From JAVBLF01 sp031553675 (lineage in GTDB: Bacteria > Bacillota > Clostridia > Christensenellales > CALWSW01), in contig JAVBLF010000086.1 of assembly GCA_031553675.1 (NCBI GenBank), forward strand, positions 1 to 10,162: a stretch of 10,162 nucleotides of DNA. The letters run 5' to 3'. Below, one piece after another: positions 1 to 7,154 of the stretch. The notes beneath the pieces were generated by a model. It made no database searches. It saw only the letters and a list, made by a program, of their open reading frames with translations, and was not told where the DNA came from. A program made the translations under genes and the position numbers. Every line of letters starts with the position of its first letter. Position 1 is the first letter of the stretch.

Positions 1-1281
1 GTGTCCCTGTGTCGGGGCCCAGCCCGCCATGCCGTGCTGCACCGTGAAGTCGGCCAGCGCCGCCTTGTCGAGCTCGCCGCGCTTGACGGCAAGAGCGCCG
101 ATCATCTTGTAGTTGGCGAGCGGCACGTCGCCCGCGCCGGCAGGTTTCGTGATGTCGGGGTTCTGCATCTCGGCGGAGTATTTGTCGATGTCGGTGATCT
201 TCAGGCCGTGCTTGTCGAGGGGCTGCGTTACGAGCGCCGTGATGACGGCCTGGGGCGACGAACCCGTACCGACGTTGTGCTTGCCGACCATGTCGGTGTC
301 GATCTCGGGGTTGAAGCCATCGTTTTTCGACACGAGCACGGCAAAGCCACCCAAAACATCTTCGAGGATCGGCATGCCTTTTTTGACGTGATCTTTGCCG
401 TTCATGCCGAGCTTGGCCGTGCAGCCGCCCGCCGCGACGATCACGTTGTCGTAGGTGCCCGCTTTGACGAGGGACGCCGCCTGGATCAGCGCGTGGGTGG
501 GCGCGGCGCAAAAGGCGCGGATGTCGCTGCCGCCCGCCCCGCTGAGACCCGCGACCTCAGCGCAGGCTTTGGCGAAGTTCCCGCCGCCGCGCTGGTTCAT
601 GTCGCCGCACGCTTCTTCCGAGCAGTCGATCACGTAATCGACTTCTTCGGGCGCGATGCCGCTGTTTTTGACGAGGTGGAGCAGCGCGAGCACATTGGAC
701 GCCTTCGACACCAGGTTTTCGTGGATGACGTGGGCCGACAGGTTGACATCGACGTCATGGGCGCGTTTGACGTAGCCGACGAGCTTACCTTCGTGGTAGA
801 GCGCTTCGGCGTGTTCATCGTTGACGAAGCGATCGATCTCGTTCTGCGCGACGCCCGCCTTCACCTTGCCGAGCAGCGTCTCGTTCATGAGCGGATGCGT
901 CTCGAGCGCGCCCTTGGCGTTGGCGACAAAGCTCTCTTCGAGCTTGAGTAGGTCAAATGTGTCGCAGATCTGCATCAAAAGGTAGAACTCGGCCTGGGGC
1001 ATGATCTCGCCGAAGCGACCGAAGCGTTCCGACGGGCCTTTTTTATCGTACCACGGCTGCTCGATCGCCGAGAGTTCCTCGGGCGGGACGTTGCCGATGT
1101 AGGTCTGGTTGGGCAGGTAGCGGACGACTTCGTCATAGCTGCGGAGGTGTTCGGGCAGCTTTTTGAGGTATTCCGAATCGGGGTTGACGATCTTTTCGGT
1201 CGTCTGGGTGGTGCCGTTGTGCAAGATCATGTCCGGTGTATGGACGAGGACATAGCTGGCGCCTTTGACCACGCTGTTCAT
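1..1281 (-). CDS. grdC: Glycine reductase complex C, beta subunit GrdC (partial, C-terminus off the left edge)
   Basis: GrdC, with GrdD, releases the acetyl group from the selenoprotein A carrier as acetyl phosphate, the energy-yielding step of glycine reduction in the cytoplasm. The minus-strand frame is open from ATG at 1281 to the edge, giving 427 codons; I scanned them codon by codon and found no stop. The family is about 510 residues, so roughly 85 are missing. The N-terminus has the family pattern: VLVHTPDMILHNGTTQ, then NPDSEYLKKLPEHLRS and PNQTYIGN. Glycine-rich thiolase/KAS III-like stretches follow, including EEACGDMNQRGGGNFAKACA and APTHALIQAASLVKAG. A GAAAGGA Shine-Dalgarno lies 9 bases before the start; an in-frame ATG six bases upstream is too close to it. 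The gene is last in the visible operon, 107 bases after grdA. Assignment is by recognition of the family sequence. Confidence 0.95.
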   Translation of the reverse strand, partial: MNSVVKGASYVLVHTPDMILHNGTTQTTEKIVNPDSEYLKKLPEHLRSYDEVVRYLPNQTYIGNVPPEELSAIEQPWYDKKGPSERFGRFGEIMPQAEFYLLMQICDTFDLLKLEESFVANAKGALETHPLMNETLLGKVKAGVAQNEIDRFVNDEHAEALYHEGKLVGYVKRAHDVDVNLSAHVIHENLVSKASNVLALLHLVKNSGIAPEEVDYVIDCSEEACGDMNQRGGGNFAKACAEVAGLSGAGGSDIRAFCAAPTHALIQAASLVKAGTYDNVIVAAGGCTAKLGMNGKDHVKKGMPILEDVLGGFAVLVSKNDGFNPEIDTDMVGKHNVGTGSSPQAVITALVTQPLDKHGLKITDIDKYSAEMQNPDITKPAGAGDVPLANYKMIGALAVKRGELDKAALADFTVQHGMAGWAPTQGH

Positions 1282-1332
1282 ATGCATCCGTCCTTTCGTT
1301 GGGGAAATCGCCCAGGGCGTATATCGGAAAAG

Positions 1333-1361
1333 GGCGGCATGACGTGGACCGCCATACCGCC
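1333..1361 (-). other. Hairpin in the grdA-grdC gap
   Basis: Seen directly: in mRNA sense GGCGGTATG and CATGCCGCC form a 9-bp stem with one G-U pair around an 11-base loop, followed by CTTTT. It lies 28 bases after the grdA stop and about 35 bases before the grdC Shine-Dalgarno. The short T-tract suggests a partial terminator or an mRNA-stabilising structure that would set GrdA above GrdC. That role is inferred. Confidence 0.5.
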
Positions 1362-1388
1362 GTTTCGATCCGTTGTCGGGGCAGAGGA

Positions 1389-1859
1389 TCAATACTTGCC
1401 GTACTGGTCGCGTATCGCCGACATTTCCTTGGCGATGTCGTCGAGATCCAGCACCAGTTCCATCATGCCGCACTGCTCCTCGTAAACCGAGGGATCGACT
1501 TCGCTCTTGATTGCTTCTTCGCAAATGTGGTAGGTCGTGAGTCCTAACTGGACTCCGGTCAATGGACCTGCATAGGTCGGGTCTCCGGCGGTGACGGTCT
1601 CAGCGGCAAGACCTGCCGCTTCACCCTCGGCCGCTCCAAGCAGAACGACCAAATCCTCCGGGGGGAACTTCTCGGCGAATTCCTTGACCCGTTTCTGGTT
1701 CTCCAGATCCATTGCACCCGCGCTCGTTCAGACAAAGCATTCCGTCGTCGAAAAGACGATGTCGCCGCCCGCGGTCTTGACGCATTCTTCGATCGCCTGC
1801 CCGGGGATGCCGTCGCGGTCGCCCAGGATGATGACCTTCTTGCCTTCCAATATGGCCAT
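1389..1859 (-). CDS. grdA: Glycine/sarcosine/betaine reductase selenoprotein A, GrdA (Sec44)
   Basis: GrdA is the small selenocysteine carrier shared by glycine, sarcosine and betaine reductases: its Sec takes up the carboxymethyl group from protein B and passes it to protein C, being re-reduced by thioredoxin. The full frame is 157 codons (156 residues plus stop), matching the usual length near 158. The N-terminal part reads MAILEGKKVIILGDRDGIPG. At residue 44 an in-frame TGA (1728-1730) lies in the hallmark motif ECFVUTSAGAMDLENQKR, so it is Sec and not a stop. The rest follows the family (VVLLGAAEGEAAGLAAETVT, GDPTYAGPLTGVQLGL, YEEQCGMMELVLDL). Ordinary gene callers would split it into two pieces. 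The start is ATG with AAAGGAGGG six bases upstream. Oddly, the true stop (1389-1391) is also TGA. Confidence 0.96.
1695..1706 (-). promoter_or_regulatory. Candidate SECIS hairpin for GrdA Sec44
   Basis: In mRNA sense CTGG-AGAA-CCAG makes a small hairpin beginning about 21 bases after the Sec UGA, inside the coding sequence, where bacterial SelB-binding elements are expected. It is short, and the bacterial SECIS consensus is loose outside E. coli, so this is tentative. The need for such an element follows from the Sec codon; its exact position is inferred. Confidence 0.3.
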
Positions 1860-2089
1860 GTTTCGCCCTCCTTTCTTGGGGAATCTTGTTATTTTTTTCT
1901 CTTCTTTTCTTGAAAGAAAAGAAGCAAAAGAACTTTTGTCCGTCTGCGACGCCCCGGCAAGCACGCCACGATCATGGCGCGCTTGCCGATGGAACGCTGT
2001 CATAGCTCTGCTGTTTCGCGCAGAAAGATTGGGGTGCGGGATTCGAAAGCGGTTGTACGCGCTGCGCTCAACCGCAATGTCCACTGCGA
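1860..2089. repeat. 230-base gap between trxA and grdA holding three hairpins; possible dispersed intergenic repeat
   Basis: No gene is recognised here; the minus frame upstream of grdA is open, but its peptide is low-complexity and lacks its own start signal. Three inverted repeats are visible. The first is 1901-1911/1914-1924, a perfect 11-base A/G-T/C repeat. The second is 1955-1988, CGGCAAGC/GCTTGCCG with an inner CGCCA/TGGCG and one A-C mismatch. The third is 2049-2055/2069-2075, GCGGTTG/CAACCGC. The stretch looks like an inserted intergenic repeat more than a leader. Only the last 20 bases, with AAAGGAGGG, clearly serve grdA translation. A hairpin just after trxA could also act in mRNA processing. 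Confidence 0.45.
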
Positions 2090-2410
2090 CTAAGCGTACT
2101 TTTGGATCAAAGCTTCGATCGCTTCGGGGGTGCAGTCGTCCTTGACGAGTTCTTCGACCTTGGCACCGCCCTGGTAGATCGCCATCACGGGCAGGCCGAG
2201 CACCTGCTGGCCGATCGCGACGCGGCGGGCTTTCGTGGTGTCGAGCGCTGCAAAGGTCATTTTGTCGGCATACTTGTCGGCCATCTCATGCACGAATGGC
2301 ATGAGCGCTTTGCAGGGCTCGCAGCCCTCGCTGAAGAAGTCGACGAAGATCGTGCCTTTGTCCGGCGCGAGCACTTCGGCTTCGAAATTGGTCTTATCGA
2401 GTTCGAGCAA
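2090..2410 (-). CDS. trxA: Thioredoxin of the glycine reductase system, TrxA
   Basis: This small redox protein carries electrons from thioredoxin reductase to GrdA. The best start is TTG at 2410: AAAGAGGTG lies six bases before it and the product then begins MLELDKTNFEAEVL, the usual N-terminus of grd-linked thioredoxins. An earlier TTG at 2449, seven bases after trxB, has no visible Shine-Dalgarno. The result is 106 residues, a normal thioredoxin length. The active site is GCEPC (Cys30/Cys33) in FVDFFSEGCEPCKALMP, in place of the classic WCGPC; this Gly-for-Trp form is typical of Grd-associated thioredoxins. A Leu-Pro pair in VLGLPVMAIY supplies the expected cis-proline. The gene lies 45 bases after trxB and 230 bases before grdA. 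Function rests on both fold and context. Confidence 0.93.
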   Translation of the reverse strand: MLELDKTNFEAEVLAPDKGTIFVDFFSEGCEPCKALMPFVHEMADKYADKMTFAALDTTKARRVAIGQQVLGLPVMAIYQGGAKVEELVKDDCTPEAIEALIQKYA

Positions 2411-2455
2411 TGGGTTCACCTCTTTTTCGTTTCCGGAAGGGTTTGCCAAACGGCG

Positions 2456-3391
2456 TCAATGGAGCCCTTCAATGTACTTCTCGGCCTGCGTGGCGGCGAT
2501 CGCGCCATCGGCGACGGCGGTCACGACCTGGCGCAGATCCTTGACGCGGACGTCGCCCGCCGCGTAGACGCCGGGGAGGCTGGTGCGCATTTTTTCGTCG
2601 GTGACGATGTAGCCCTTGTCGAGCTCTATCTTGCCTTCGAAGACGGCGGTCTGCGGCACCAGGCCGATGAAGACAAAGACGCCGAATGTGCCGTCGTCCT
2701 CGTCGGCTTCGATGATTTCGGTTTCACCGGTTTCGAGGTTTTTGATGCGCATTGACGAGAGAAGACCTTCGCCCATCAATTCCTCGATCACCCAGCCCAG
2801 CTTGATGCTGACCTTTTCGTTCGCGAAGACCTTTTCCTGGATCGACTTGGCCGCGCGGAAGGTCGAGCGGTGGATAACGGTGACCTTGCGGGCAAAGCGG
2901 GTCAAAAAGAGGGTTTCTTCGAGGGCGGAATCGCCGCCGCCGACGACGAAGATCTCTAGGTCTTCGAAAAGGGCGCCGTCACAGGTCGCGCAGTAGGACA
3001 CGCCTTTTCCGGTGAACTCGCGTTCGCCGGGGCAACCGATCGGGCGGGGTCTTGCGCCGGGCGCGAGGATGACGGCCTTGCCGAGATATTCGCCCTTTTT
3101 GCCGACCAGCTTCTTCACGTCGCCTTCGAGTTCCGCTCCGACGATCTCGTCGGCAACGCGCGCGCAGCCGAAGTGGTCAACTTGCTGGCTCATGCGCTGG
3201 GTGAGGGTCGAGCCCGTCTCGCCATCGATGCCGCCGGGGTAATTCTCGACTTCGCTCGTGACGACGATCTTGCCGCCGTCTTTGGACTTTTCGATCAAGA
3301 GCGCCTTCATCCGGGCGCGCCCCGCGTAGAGGGCGGCGGCCAGTCCGGCCGGCCCGGCGCCGACGATGATCAGATCGTAGATATCATTCAT
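2456..3391 (-). CDS. trxB: NADPH-dependent thioredoxin reductase, TrxB
   Basis: A flavoprotein that passes electrons from NADPH through FAD and a redox disulfide to the neighbouring TrxA, and so to glycine reductase. The 311 residues match the usual low-molecular-weight type. In order: the FAD-binding GAGPAG near residue 11, the active-site CATC at 134-137 (SYCATCDGALFED), the NAD(P)H-binding GGGDSA at 151-156 with downstream HRSTFRA (174-180), and the second FAD motif GVYAAGDVR near 274-282. The basic residues after the glycine loop favour NADPH. The start is ATG; only a weak GGGAC lies 7 bases before it. The stop is TGA. The gene lies between grdB and trxA, with a 257-base non-coding gap on its upstream side. 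Confidence 0.96.
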   Translation of the reverse strand: MNDIYDLIIVGAGPAGLAAALYAGRARMKALLIEKSKDGGKIVVTSEVENYPGGIDGETGSTLTQRMSQQVDHFGCARVADEIVGAELEGDVKKLVGKKGEYLGKAVILAPGARPRPIGCPGEREFTGKGVSYCATCDGALFEDLEIFVVGGGDSALEETLFLTRFARKVTVIHRSTFRAAKSIQEKVFANEKVSIKLGWVIEELMGEGLLSSMRIKNLETGETEIIEADEDDGTFGVFVFIGLVPQTAVFEGKIELDKGYIVTDEKMRTSLPGVYAAGDVRVKDLRQVVTAVADGAIAATQAEKYIEGLH

Positions 3392-3648
3392 GCTTTACGT
3401 CCCAAAAATTCGTCTTCTGTCCGTGGGGGAAACGCGGCTCCGGCGCGGCCATCCGTTTGGGCTGGACGGCGCGCGCCAAAACCGGGCTGTGCATGGAGGA
3501 TTTTCCCTATCGGGATTCGTAAGGAGTTGAAGCGAACGGCTTCTACGGGAGTTAAACATTTTCGTTCAACGCACCGGAGCTGAGCGCTTGCGCGAGGCTT
3601 GACCCTTTGGTCGGGGGTGGGGGGATGAAATCCCCCCAAAAAGCAAGC
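3392..3648. other. 257-base gap between grdB and trxB; no gene, several inverted repeats
   Basis: No convincing coding sequence is present. Visible structure includes the strong hairpin after grdB (listed separately), a GGCGCGCGCC palindrome at 3468-3477, and GAAGC-GAACG-GCTTC around 3529-3543. The plus-strand stretch 3511-3531 shares 17 of 21 bases with 2037-2057 in the trxA-grdA gap, which suggests diverged copies of one intergenic repeat. No Shine-Dalgarno-ORF pair is seen apart from the weak site before trxB. Confidence 0.4.
3619..3637 (-). terminator. Strong hairpin just after grdB
   Basis: In mRNA sense GGGGGGAT-TTC-ATCCCCCC is a perfect 8-bp stem starting 11 bases after the grdB stop. 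Downstream on the minus strand is C-rich and not T-rich, so it is not a standard intrinsic terminator in the operon direction. It may instead block 3' exonucleases and stabilise the grdX-grdE-grdB part of the mRNA. The structure is seen; the role is inferred. Confidence 0.45.
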
Positions 3649-4962
3649 CTACTTGCTCTCGAAGATCGTCTGCTCGGTGATCTCGGTCGATAGGGCCTCG
3701 AGCGCCGTCGTGAGCAAGCGGCGGCGGATGTCCTTTTCCTCTTCGAGCGAGAGGGCAGGGTTGCCCAGCGGATGCGGGATCGCAACCGCCGGAACGATGC
3801 GGTTCGCGCCGACCGTCATCGAGATGGGGGTAATCGTGCAGACGTGAACGACCGGAATGCCGGCGCGTTCAATTTCTTTTACCATCGTTGCACCGCAACG
3901 CGTGCAGGTTCCTCACGTGCTTGTGAGAATGACGGCGTCGATGTTGGCCTGCTTCAGCTCCTGCGCGTACTCGGCGGCAAAGGCTTTTGCGCTTTTGACA
4001 GCGGTGCCGTTGCCGACGGTCGCGTAGTAGTAGCGGTGGAGCTTGCCGATCTTGCCTTCCTTCTCAAACTCGCGCATGACGTCGACGGGCAGCACGCGGT
4101 CGGCGTCCTGGTTGGCGTAGACGGGGTCATAGCCGCCGTGGGCCGTTTCGTAGGTGTCGGCGGTGAGATCCATAACGCCGTCGATGTCGTACTTGCCGTA
4201 CTTCGAGGCGCTGGAGGATTCGATGTGGTCGGGGTTGCCCTTGGGCACGATGCCGCCCGAAGTGACGAGCGCGATCGTGGCCTTCGAGATGTCTTTGACC
4301 GCGGGGTTCGGGGGGACGCGGTCGAAGTCGGGCATGGCGAATTCCGTCGTGAAGGGTTTGCCCGCCATCTTCGCGATCAGCATATCGACGGCGCGCTTGC
4401 TGCCGCGATCTTTCTCGAAGAAGTTGACGCGGATGCCGTTGGGCATGTACCCTTCGACGCAGGAGGCGCCGATCGCTTCGCCTTTGGCGAGCTTGAGCGC
4501 GAGGGGGGCCATGACCTTGACGGCGCCACGCATGCCGGCCGCGCTGTCCTTGGTGGGGACGATGTAGACGGCGTTTTTGAACATGTCGGCGCCGGGGTTT
4601 TCCTCGAACATGCCGGTGAGGGCAGGCACGCCGAGTTCGCGTTGGACGGCGTCGGCGATCGTGCCGCAAGCGACGCCGTAGCGTCCGGCGTTAAAGGCCG
4701 GGCCCGCGACGAACACGTCGGGCTGGTAGCCCTTGACCATGTCGAGTATGGTCGTTTTGGCGGCTTCCATGTTTTCGTTGAAGTAGGAGTCGCCGCAGAT
4801 GATCGTCGCGACGATCTCGGCTTCCTCGCCGAAAGCGGTGTTGAATGCCATGCCCGGGCCGACGATGCCTTCACGCACTTCGGGCACGATGTCGGCCTTT
4901 TCCTCGCCGCCGATTTGGGCGAAGAACTGGTTGATGTAGTGGACGACTTTCAGTTTTGCCAA
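3649..4962 (-). CDS. grdB: Glycine reductase complex B, selenoprotein GrdB (Sec350)
   Basis: GrdB is the substrate-specific selenoprotein subunit of protein B. With the pyruvoyl subunits from GrdE it binds glycine and transfers its carbon skeleton to GrdA. The full product is 437 residues, normal for the family. The start is TTG at 4962 with GAGGAGGG seven bases upstream, giving MAKLKVVHYINQFFAQIGGEEKAD. Residue 350 is encoded by TGA (3913-3915) in the hallmark STUGTCTRCGATMVKEIE, a U-x-x-C-x-x-C arrangement, so the UGA is read as Sec; gene callers would split the gene there. Other conserved stretches include VAGPAFNAGRYGVACG and VTSGGIVPKGNPDHIESSSA. Its stop is TAG. It lies 18 bases after grdE, clearly cotranscribed. 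GrdE as partner and the glycine riboswitch favour glycine over betaine or sarcosine. Confidence 0.97.
3889..3906 (-). promoter_or_regulatory. Candidate SECIS hairpin for GrdB Sec350
   Basis: In mRNA sense TGCAC-(8 bases)-GTGCA forms a 5-bp stem whose first base lies 6 bases after the Sec UGA. This is the right place for a bacterial SelB-binding element within the frame. The conserved UGTCTRCG protein motif also constrains these bases, so the pairing could be incidental. Confidence 0.3.
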
Positions 4963-4980
4963 CGGTATTCCCTCCTCTCG

Positions 4981-6261
4981 TTAGCGGGCACTCAGCTTGC
5001 TGAAGCCCAGCTCGTTCGTCGCACCGGTGATCGCCTGGATCTCGATCTGGACGCTGCCATCCGGCTGGACGTTCTCGTTGAAGCCGCCCGCGATCTTGTC
5101 GATGGGGGTGGCGTCGCCGATCACTTTGTCGAGCTTGGGCAGGGTGATGAGCTGGTTGGCGTTCCCGCCCGTCACGACGGCGTTGGCGCTCGGGTCGGCG
5201 TCGGCCAGCGATTGGCTCGAGCCGTCGCGTCCGGCGTATTCGTCTGTGATGATGACGGTGGGGATCTTTTTGGCTTCGATCTTCTTGCAGTTCATGATCA
5301 GGTCGGTGTCGGGGTTGCCAAAGCCTTCCTGCGAGACGATGACGCCGTCGAGGTCGAGGAACTCGCAGAGCTTGGCCGTCCAGTCGCTCGAACGCTGTTT
5401 GTCGGCGAGGTAGACGTTTTCGTTCGTGATGATCACGGTGACGAAGTTGATCTCTTTGCCCTGCTTGTCGAAGAGATCCATCACGACGGGGTTGTTTTGG
5501 TGGTGGTATGTGGTGTTCTTGTCGCATGCCGACACGCAGTTGCCGCTCAGGATCGCGCCGTCCATGATCTCGGTCGGGTTGATCAGGGTGGTGAGGGACT
5601 TTTTCGCATCGACGCCGTAGACGTAAGTGTCGTGCAAAAGGCCCTGGCTCTGGAGCATGCAGACGTAGGCGACGCGCGGAAGGTTCGGTAAGAGCTCGAG
5701 GCCTTTCTTGATCGGGTAGGTCTCGAAGACGGCCGTCTCGTCGGGGGTCAGGCTGCGGGCCAGTTCGCCGAGGTAGGTGGCGGTCTTGAGGCCTGCCATA
5801 CGGACGGCGTGTTCGTGTTCGTGCTGCTGGAGCCCTTCGACGGGGTTGATCACGAGCACGAGGTTGTTGAGCTGTGAGAAGGGGGTGTAGTCGGCGCCGA
5901 TGCCGGTCATGTCGATGATGCCCTCTTGGAAACCGACGATCTTGCCGGTCGTGACGACGGCGCAGCCGCGCAACGCATGGGTTTTGCCGCTGCCGACCGT
6001 ATCGACCTTCGAGATGACGCCGGGGAAGACGCCACCGGAGCCTTCGACTTTCACGCGAGGTTCGATGACGTCCTTGACAGGCGTGATGCGAACACTTTCG
6101 CCCGGGCGGGCGATGTCGAGTTCGGCGCTGGCGATGTTCTTGTCTTCGAGGATGAGCGCTTTGACGGCTTCGGCGTCGACGTAAAGTACGCCGCCTTCGA
6201 CCTTCGACTCATTCGAAAACTGAATGTCGCGGATATCGATGTATCCCAGTTCCAATTTCAA
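4981..6261 (-). CDS. grdE: Glycine reductase complex B proprotein GrdE (pyruvoyl-forming)
   Basis: GrdE is the proprotein of the two non-selenium subunits of protein B. Self-cleavage leaves a pyruvoyl group that binds the amino group of glycine as a Schiff base. The best start is TTG at 6261 with GAGGTG six bases upstream, giving MKLELGYIDIRDIQFSN and 426 residues, the expected size. The frame stays open 79 codons further upstream, but that part resembles no GrdE. The cleavage region is clear: ILSGNCVSACDKNTTYHHQNNP, with Cys242 after Asn241 as the expected pyruvoyl precursor. Further support: RPGESVRITPVKDVIEPRVK, GFQEGIIDMTG and NPVEGLQQHEHEHAVR. The stop is TAA. grdB follows at 18 bases; grdX precedes at 209 bases. 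Confidence 0.96.
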   Translation of the reverse strand: MKLELGYIDIRDIQFSNESKVEGGVLYVDAEAVKALILEDKNIASAELDIARPGESVRITPVKDVIEPRVKVEGSGGVFPGVISKVDTVGSGKTHALRGCAVVTTGKIVGFQEGIIDMTGIGADYTPFSQLNNLVLVINPVEGLQQHEHEHAVRMAGLKTATYLGELARSLTPDETAVFETYPIKKGLELLPNLPRVAYVCMLQSQGLLHDTYVYGVDAKKSLTTLINPTEIMDGAILSGNCVSACDKNTTYHHQNNPVVMDLFDKQGKEINFVTVIITNENVYLADKQRSSDWTAKLCEFLDLDGVIVSQEGFGNPDTDLIMNCKKIEAKKIPTVIITDEYAGRDGSSQSLADADPSANAVVTGGNANQLITLPKLDKVIGDATPIDKIAGGFNENVQPDGSVQIEIQAITGATNELGFSKLSAR

Positions 6262-6470
6262 CCCGAACACCTCATTTCTTCTGCCGATTTGGGGGGCAAA
6301 CCTGCACGGATCGTATGTCGTCTGAAGGGCGAAACAGCTTGCGGGAAACGATGACAAAAACGCTGGGATAGACCGAGCCTCTTTGGCAAAGCATTCTCGC
6401 AAATAGCGTCGCAAGACCGACGTATACGATTTGTGTGGTGTTGCCGAAAAAGATGCAAATGTAGCCGACG
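6262..6470. other. 209-base gap between grdX and grdE; no gene seen
   Basis: The frame of grdE is open through this gap but shows no family similarity and no suitable start. A small hairpin, GTAGC-(4)-GCTAC at 6461-6474, overlaps the grdX stop. Near 6262-6275 the GAGGTG Shine-Dalgarno serves grdE. Nothing else is recognised; no T-tract terminator or good internal promoter was found. Confidence 0.4.
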
Positions 6471-6830
6471 CTACAGGGCGCCCTTGATCAGTGTGCAATC
6501 CAGGAGCTGAAAATCGCGGTCGACGGAGGCGGAGAGTTGCCCGTATTTTGGCCCAAACTTGGCGGCGGTAAGGATGGCATTTTCGACCAGTTGGAGCGAT
6601 TCGAGGTCGAGGGTGCCGGCTTCGTCGGAAACGAGGATGGATTTGTAGGGGGTTTCGCCCGGCTTGATGCTGCCCGAAAGCGGATGGGTCAGGAGTTTGT
6701 GCCCTTTGTGAACGAGGTCGCGCACGCGGACGAGCACATCGGCGAAGCTTCCGACTTCATATGCAACCGCGTGCGTCGCGCCGAGTTCAGAAAGCACCTT
6801 GGGGTTATTCGTGACAATCGTTCCCGTCAT
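6471..6830 (-). CDS. grdX: GrdX family protein
   Basis: GrdX proteins are small cytoplasmic proteins encoded at the head of glycine, sarcosine or betaine reductase operons; their biochemical role is unknown. The 119-residue product has the family's central signature, VRDLVHKGHKLLTHPLSGS followed by IKPGETPYKSILVSDEAG, then LDLESLQLVENAI, and ends near LLDCTLIKGAL. No membrane segment or signal peptide is seen. ATG at 6830 has AAGGTG four bases upstream. It is the first gene after the glycine riboswitch and so the first gated by it. The stop is TAG. The family assignment is from recognised sequence; no function should be read beyond that. Confidence 0.92.
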   Translation of the reverse strand: MTGTIVTNNPKVLSELGATHAVAYEVGSFADVLVRVRDLVHKGHKLLTHPLSGSIKPGETPYKSILVSDEAGTLDLESLQLVENAILTAAKFGPKYGQLSASVDRDFQLLDCTLIKGAL

Positions 6831-6858
6831 GGTTCACCTTTTGCAAATCGTGAAATTC

Positions 6859-6901
6859 AAAAAACAGAGCGAGCATACAAATTCATCACAGCTCACTCTG
6901 T
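6859..6901 (-). terminator. Riboswitch-controlled intrinsic terminator before grdX
   Basis: In mRNA sense ACAGAGTGAGC pairs with GCTCGCTCTGT (11 bp with one T-G pair) around a 16-base loop, followed at once by TTTTTT: a textbook intrinsic terminator 29 bases before grdX. Its 5' arm contains the CAGAG that must pair with CTCTG (complement of 6968-6972) to close P1 of the second glycine aptamer. The two helices exclude each other, so glycine binding should favour read-through. Confidence 0.85.
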
Positions 6902-7077
6902 CCATAAACCTGAGAGATTCTCGCCCCGTGAACATTGGCGATTGCCCCTTCGGTGCGTAACGCTTTCCAGAGGTTCGTCCGATTGCGGTCCTTTGACCTG
7001 AGATCTTCACAAGCCATCGCAACTGGCTTGCTTATTCCTTCGGTGCTATGACTAGACTCTCCCGCAACCATCGACCA
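6891..7077 (-). promoter_or_regulatory. Tandem glycine riboswitch (two aptamers) controlling the grd operon
   Basis: In mRNA sense the leader shows the consensus blocks twice. Aptamer 1 has GGGAGAG (complement of 7057-7063), CACCGAAGGAATAAGC, ATCTCAGGTCAAAGGACC, and P1 formed by GGTTGCGG and CCGCAATC (7062-7069 with 6981-6988). The linker GGACGAACCTCTGGAAAG is typical of tandem glycine switches. Aptamer 2 has CACCGAAGGGGCAATCGCC, ATCTCTCAGGTTTATGG and ACAGAG, with P1 of CTCTG and CAGAG (6968-6972 with 6896-6900). Glycine is the substrate of the enzymes made downstream, so a substrate-induced ON switch fits; in glycine-cleavage operons the same RNA has the same logic. Aptamer 1 has AGGAATAAGC in place of the commoner AGGGGCAAGC. 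Confidence 0.95.
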
Positions 7078-7104
7078 AAAATATTCGGTTTCCCTTTTGC
7101 TTAC

Positions 7105-7133
7105 ATGATATCCCAAGGATTCCAATTGGGCAA
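7105..7133 (-). promoter_or_regulatory. Candidate sigma-70 type promoter of the grd operon
   Basis: In transcript sense TTGCCC (7133-7128), a 17-base spacer, then TATCAT (7110-7105): 4/6 and 5/6 matches to the -35 and -10 consensus with ideal spacing. Start would be near 7098, about 20 bases before the riboswitch, giving a leader of about 270 bases. Position relative to the riboswitch is the strongest argument. Confidence 0.6.
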
Positions 7134-7139
7134 TCCCCT

Positions 7140-7154
7140 ATAGAAATTTTCTAT
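7140..7154. promoter_or_regulatory. 15-base palindrome between the grd and selC promoters
   Basis: ATAGAAA-T-TTTCTAT is a perfect inverted repeat ending 6 bases upstream of the grd -35 hexamer. It is placed like a regulator site; an AT-rich UP-element-like role is the alternative. A second dyad, GCGCTAA-GT-TTGGCGC with one T-G, lies at 7165-7180. No specific regulator can be named. Confidence 0.4.

Noticed and set aside
1..951. Long plus-strand open frame opposite grdC
   Set aside because: It is the antisense shadow of a clear GrdC; GC-rich codon use keeps the opposite frame open.
1728..1730. TGA as a nonsense mutation in grdA
   Set aside because: It falls exactly on the Sec44 position of the family motif, both sides of it are intact, and selC is present nearby.
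3913..3915. TGA as a nonsense mutation in grdB
   Set aside because: It lies in the conserved U-x-x-C-x-x-C motif with a full C-terminal part following.
3772..5691. 639-codon plus-strand frame across grdB and grdE
   Set aside because: It runs antisense to two firmly identified genes and its product is repetitive Val/Asp/Gly-rich with no known domain.
6262..6498. 79-residue N-terminal extension of GrdE
   Set aside because: It is open by chance, overlaps the end of grdX, and known GrdE proteins begin at the MKLELG position.
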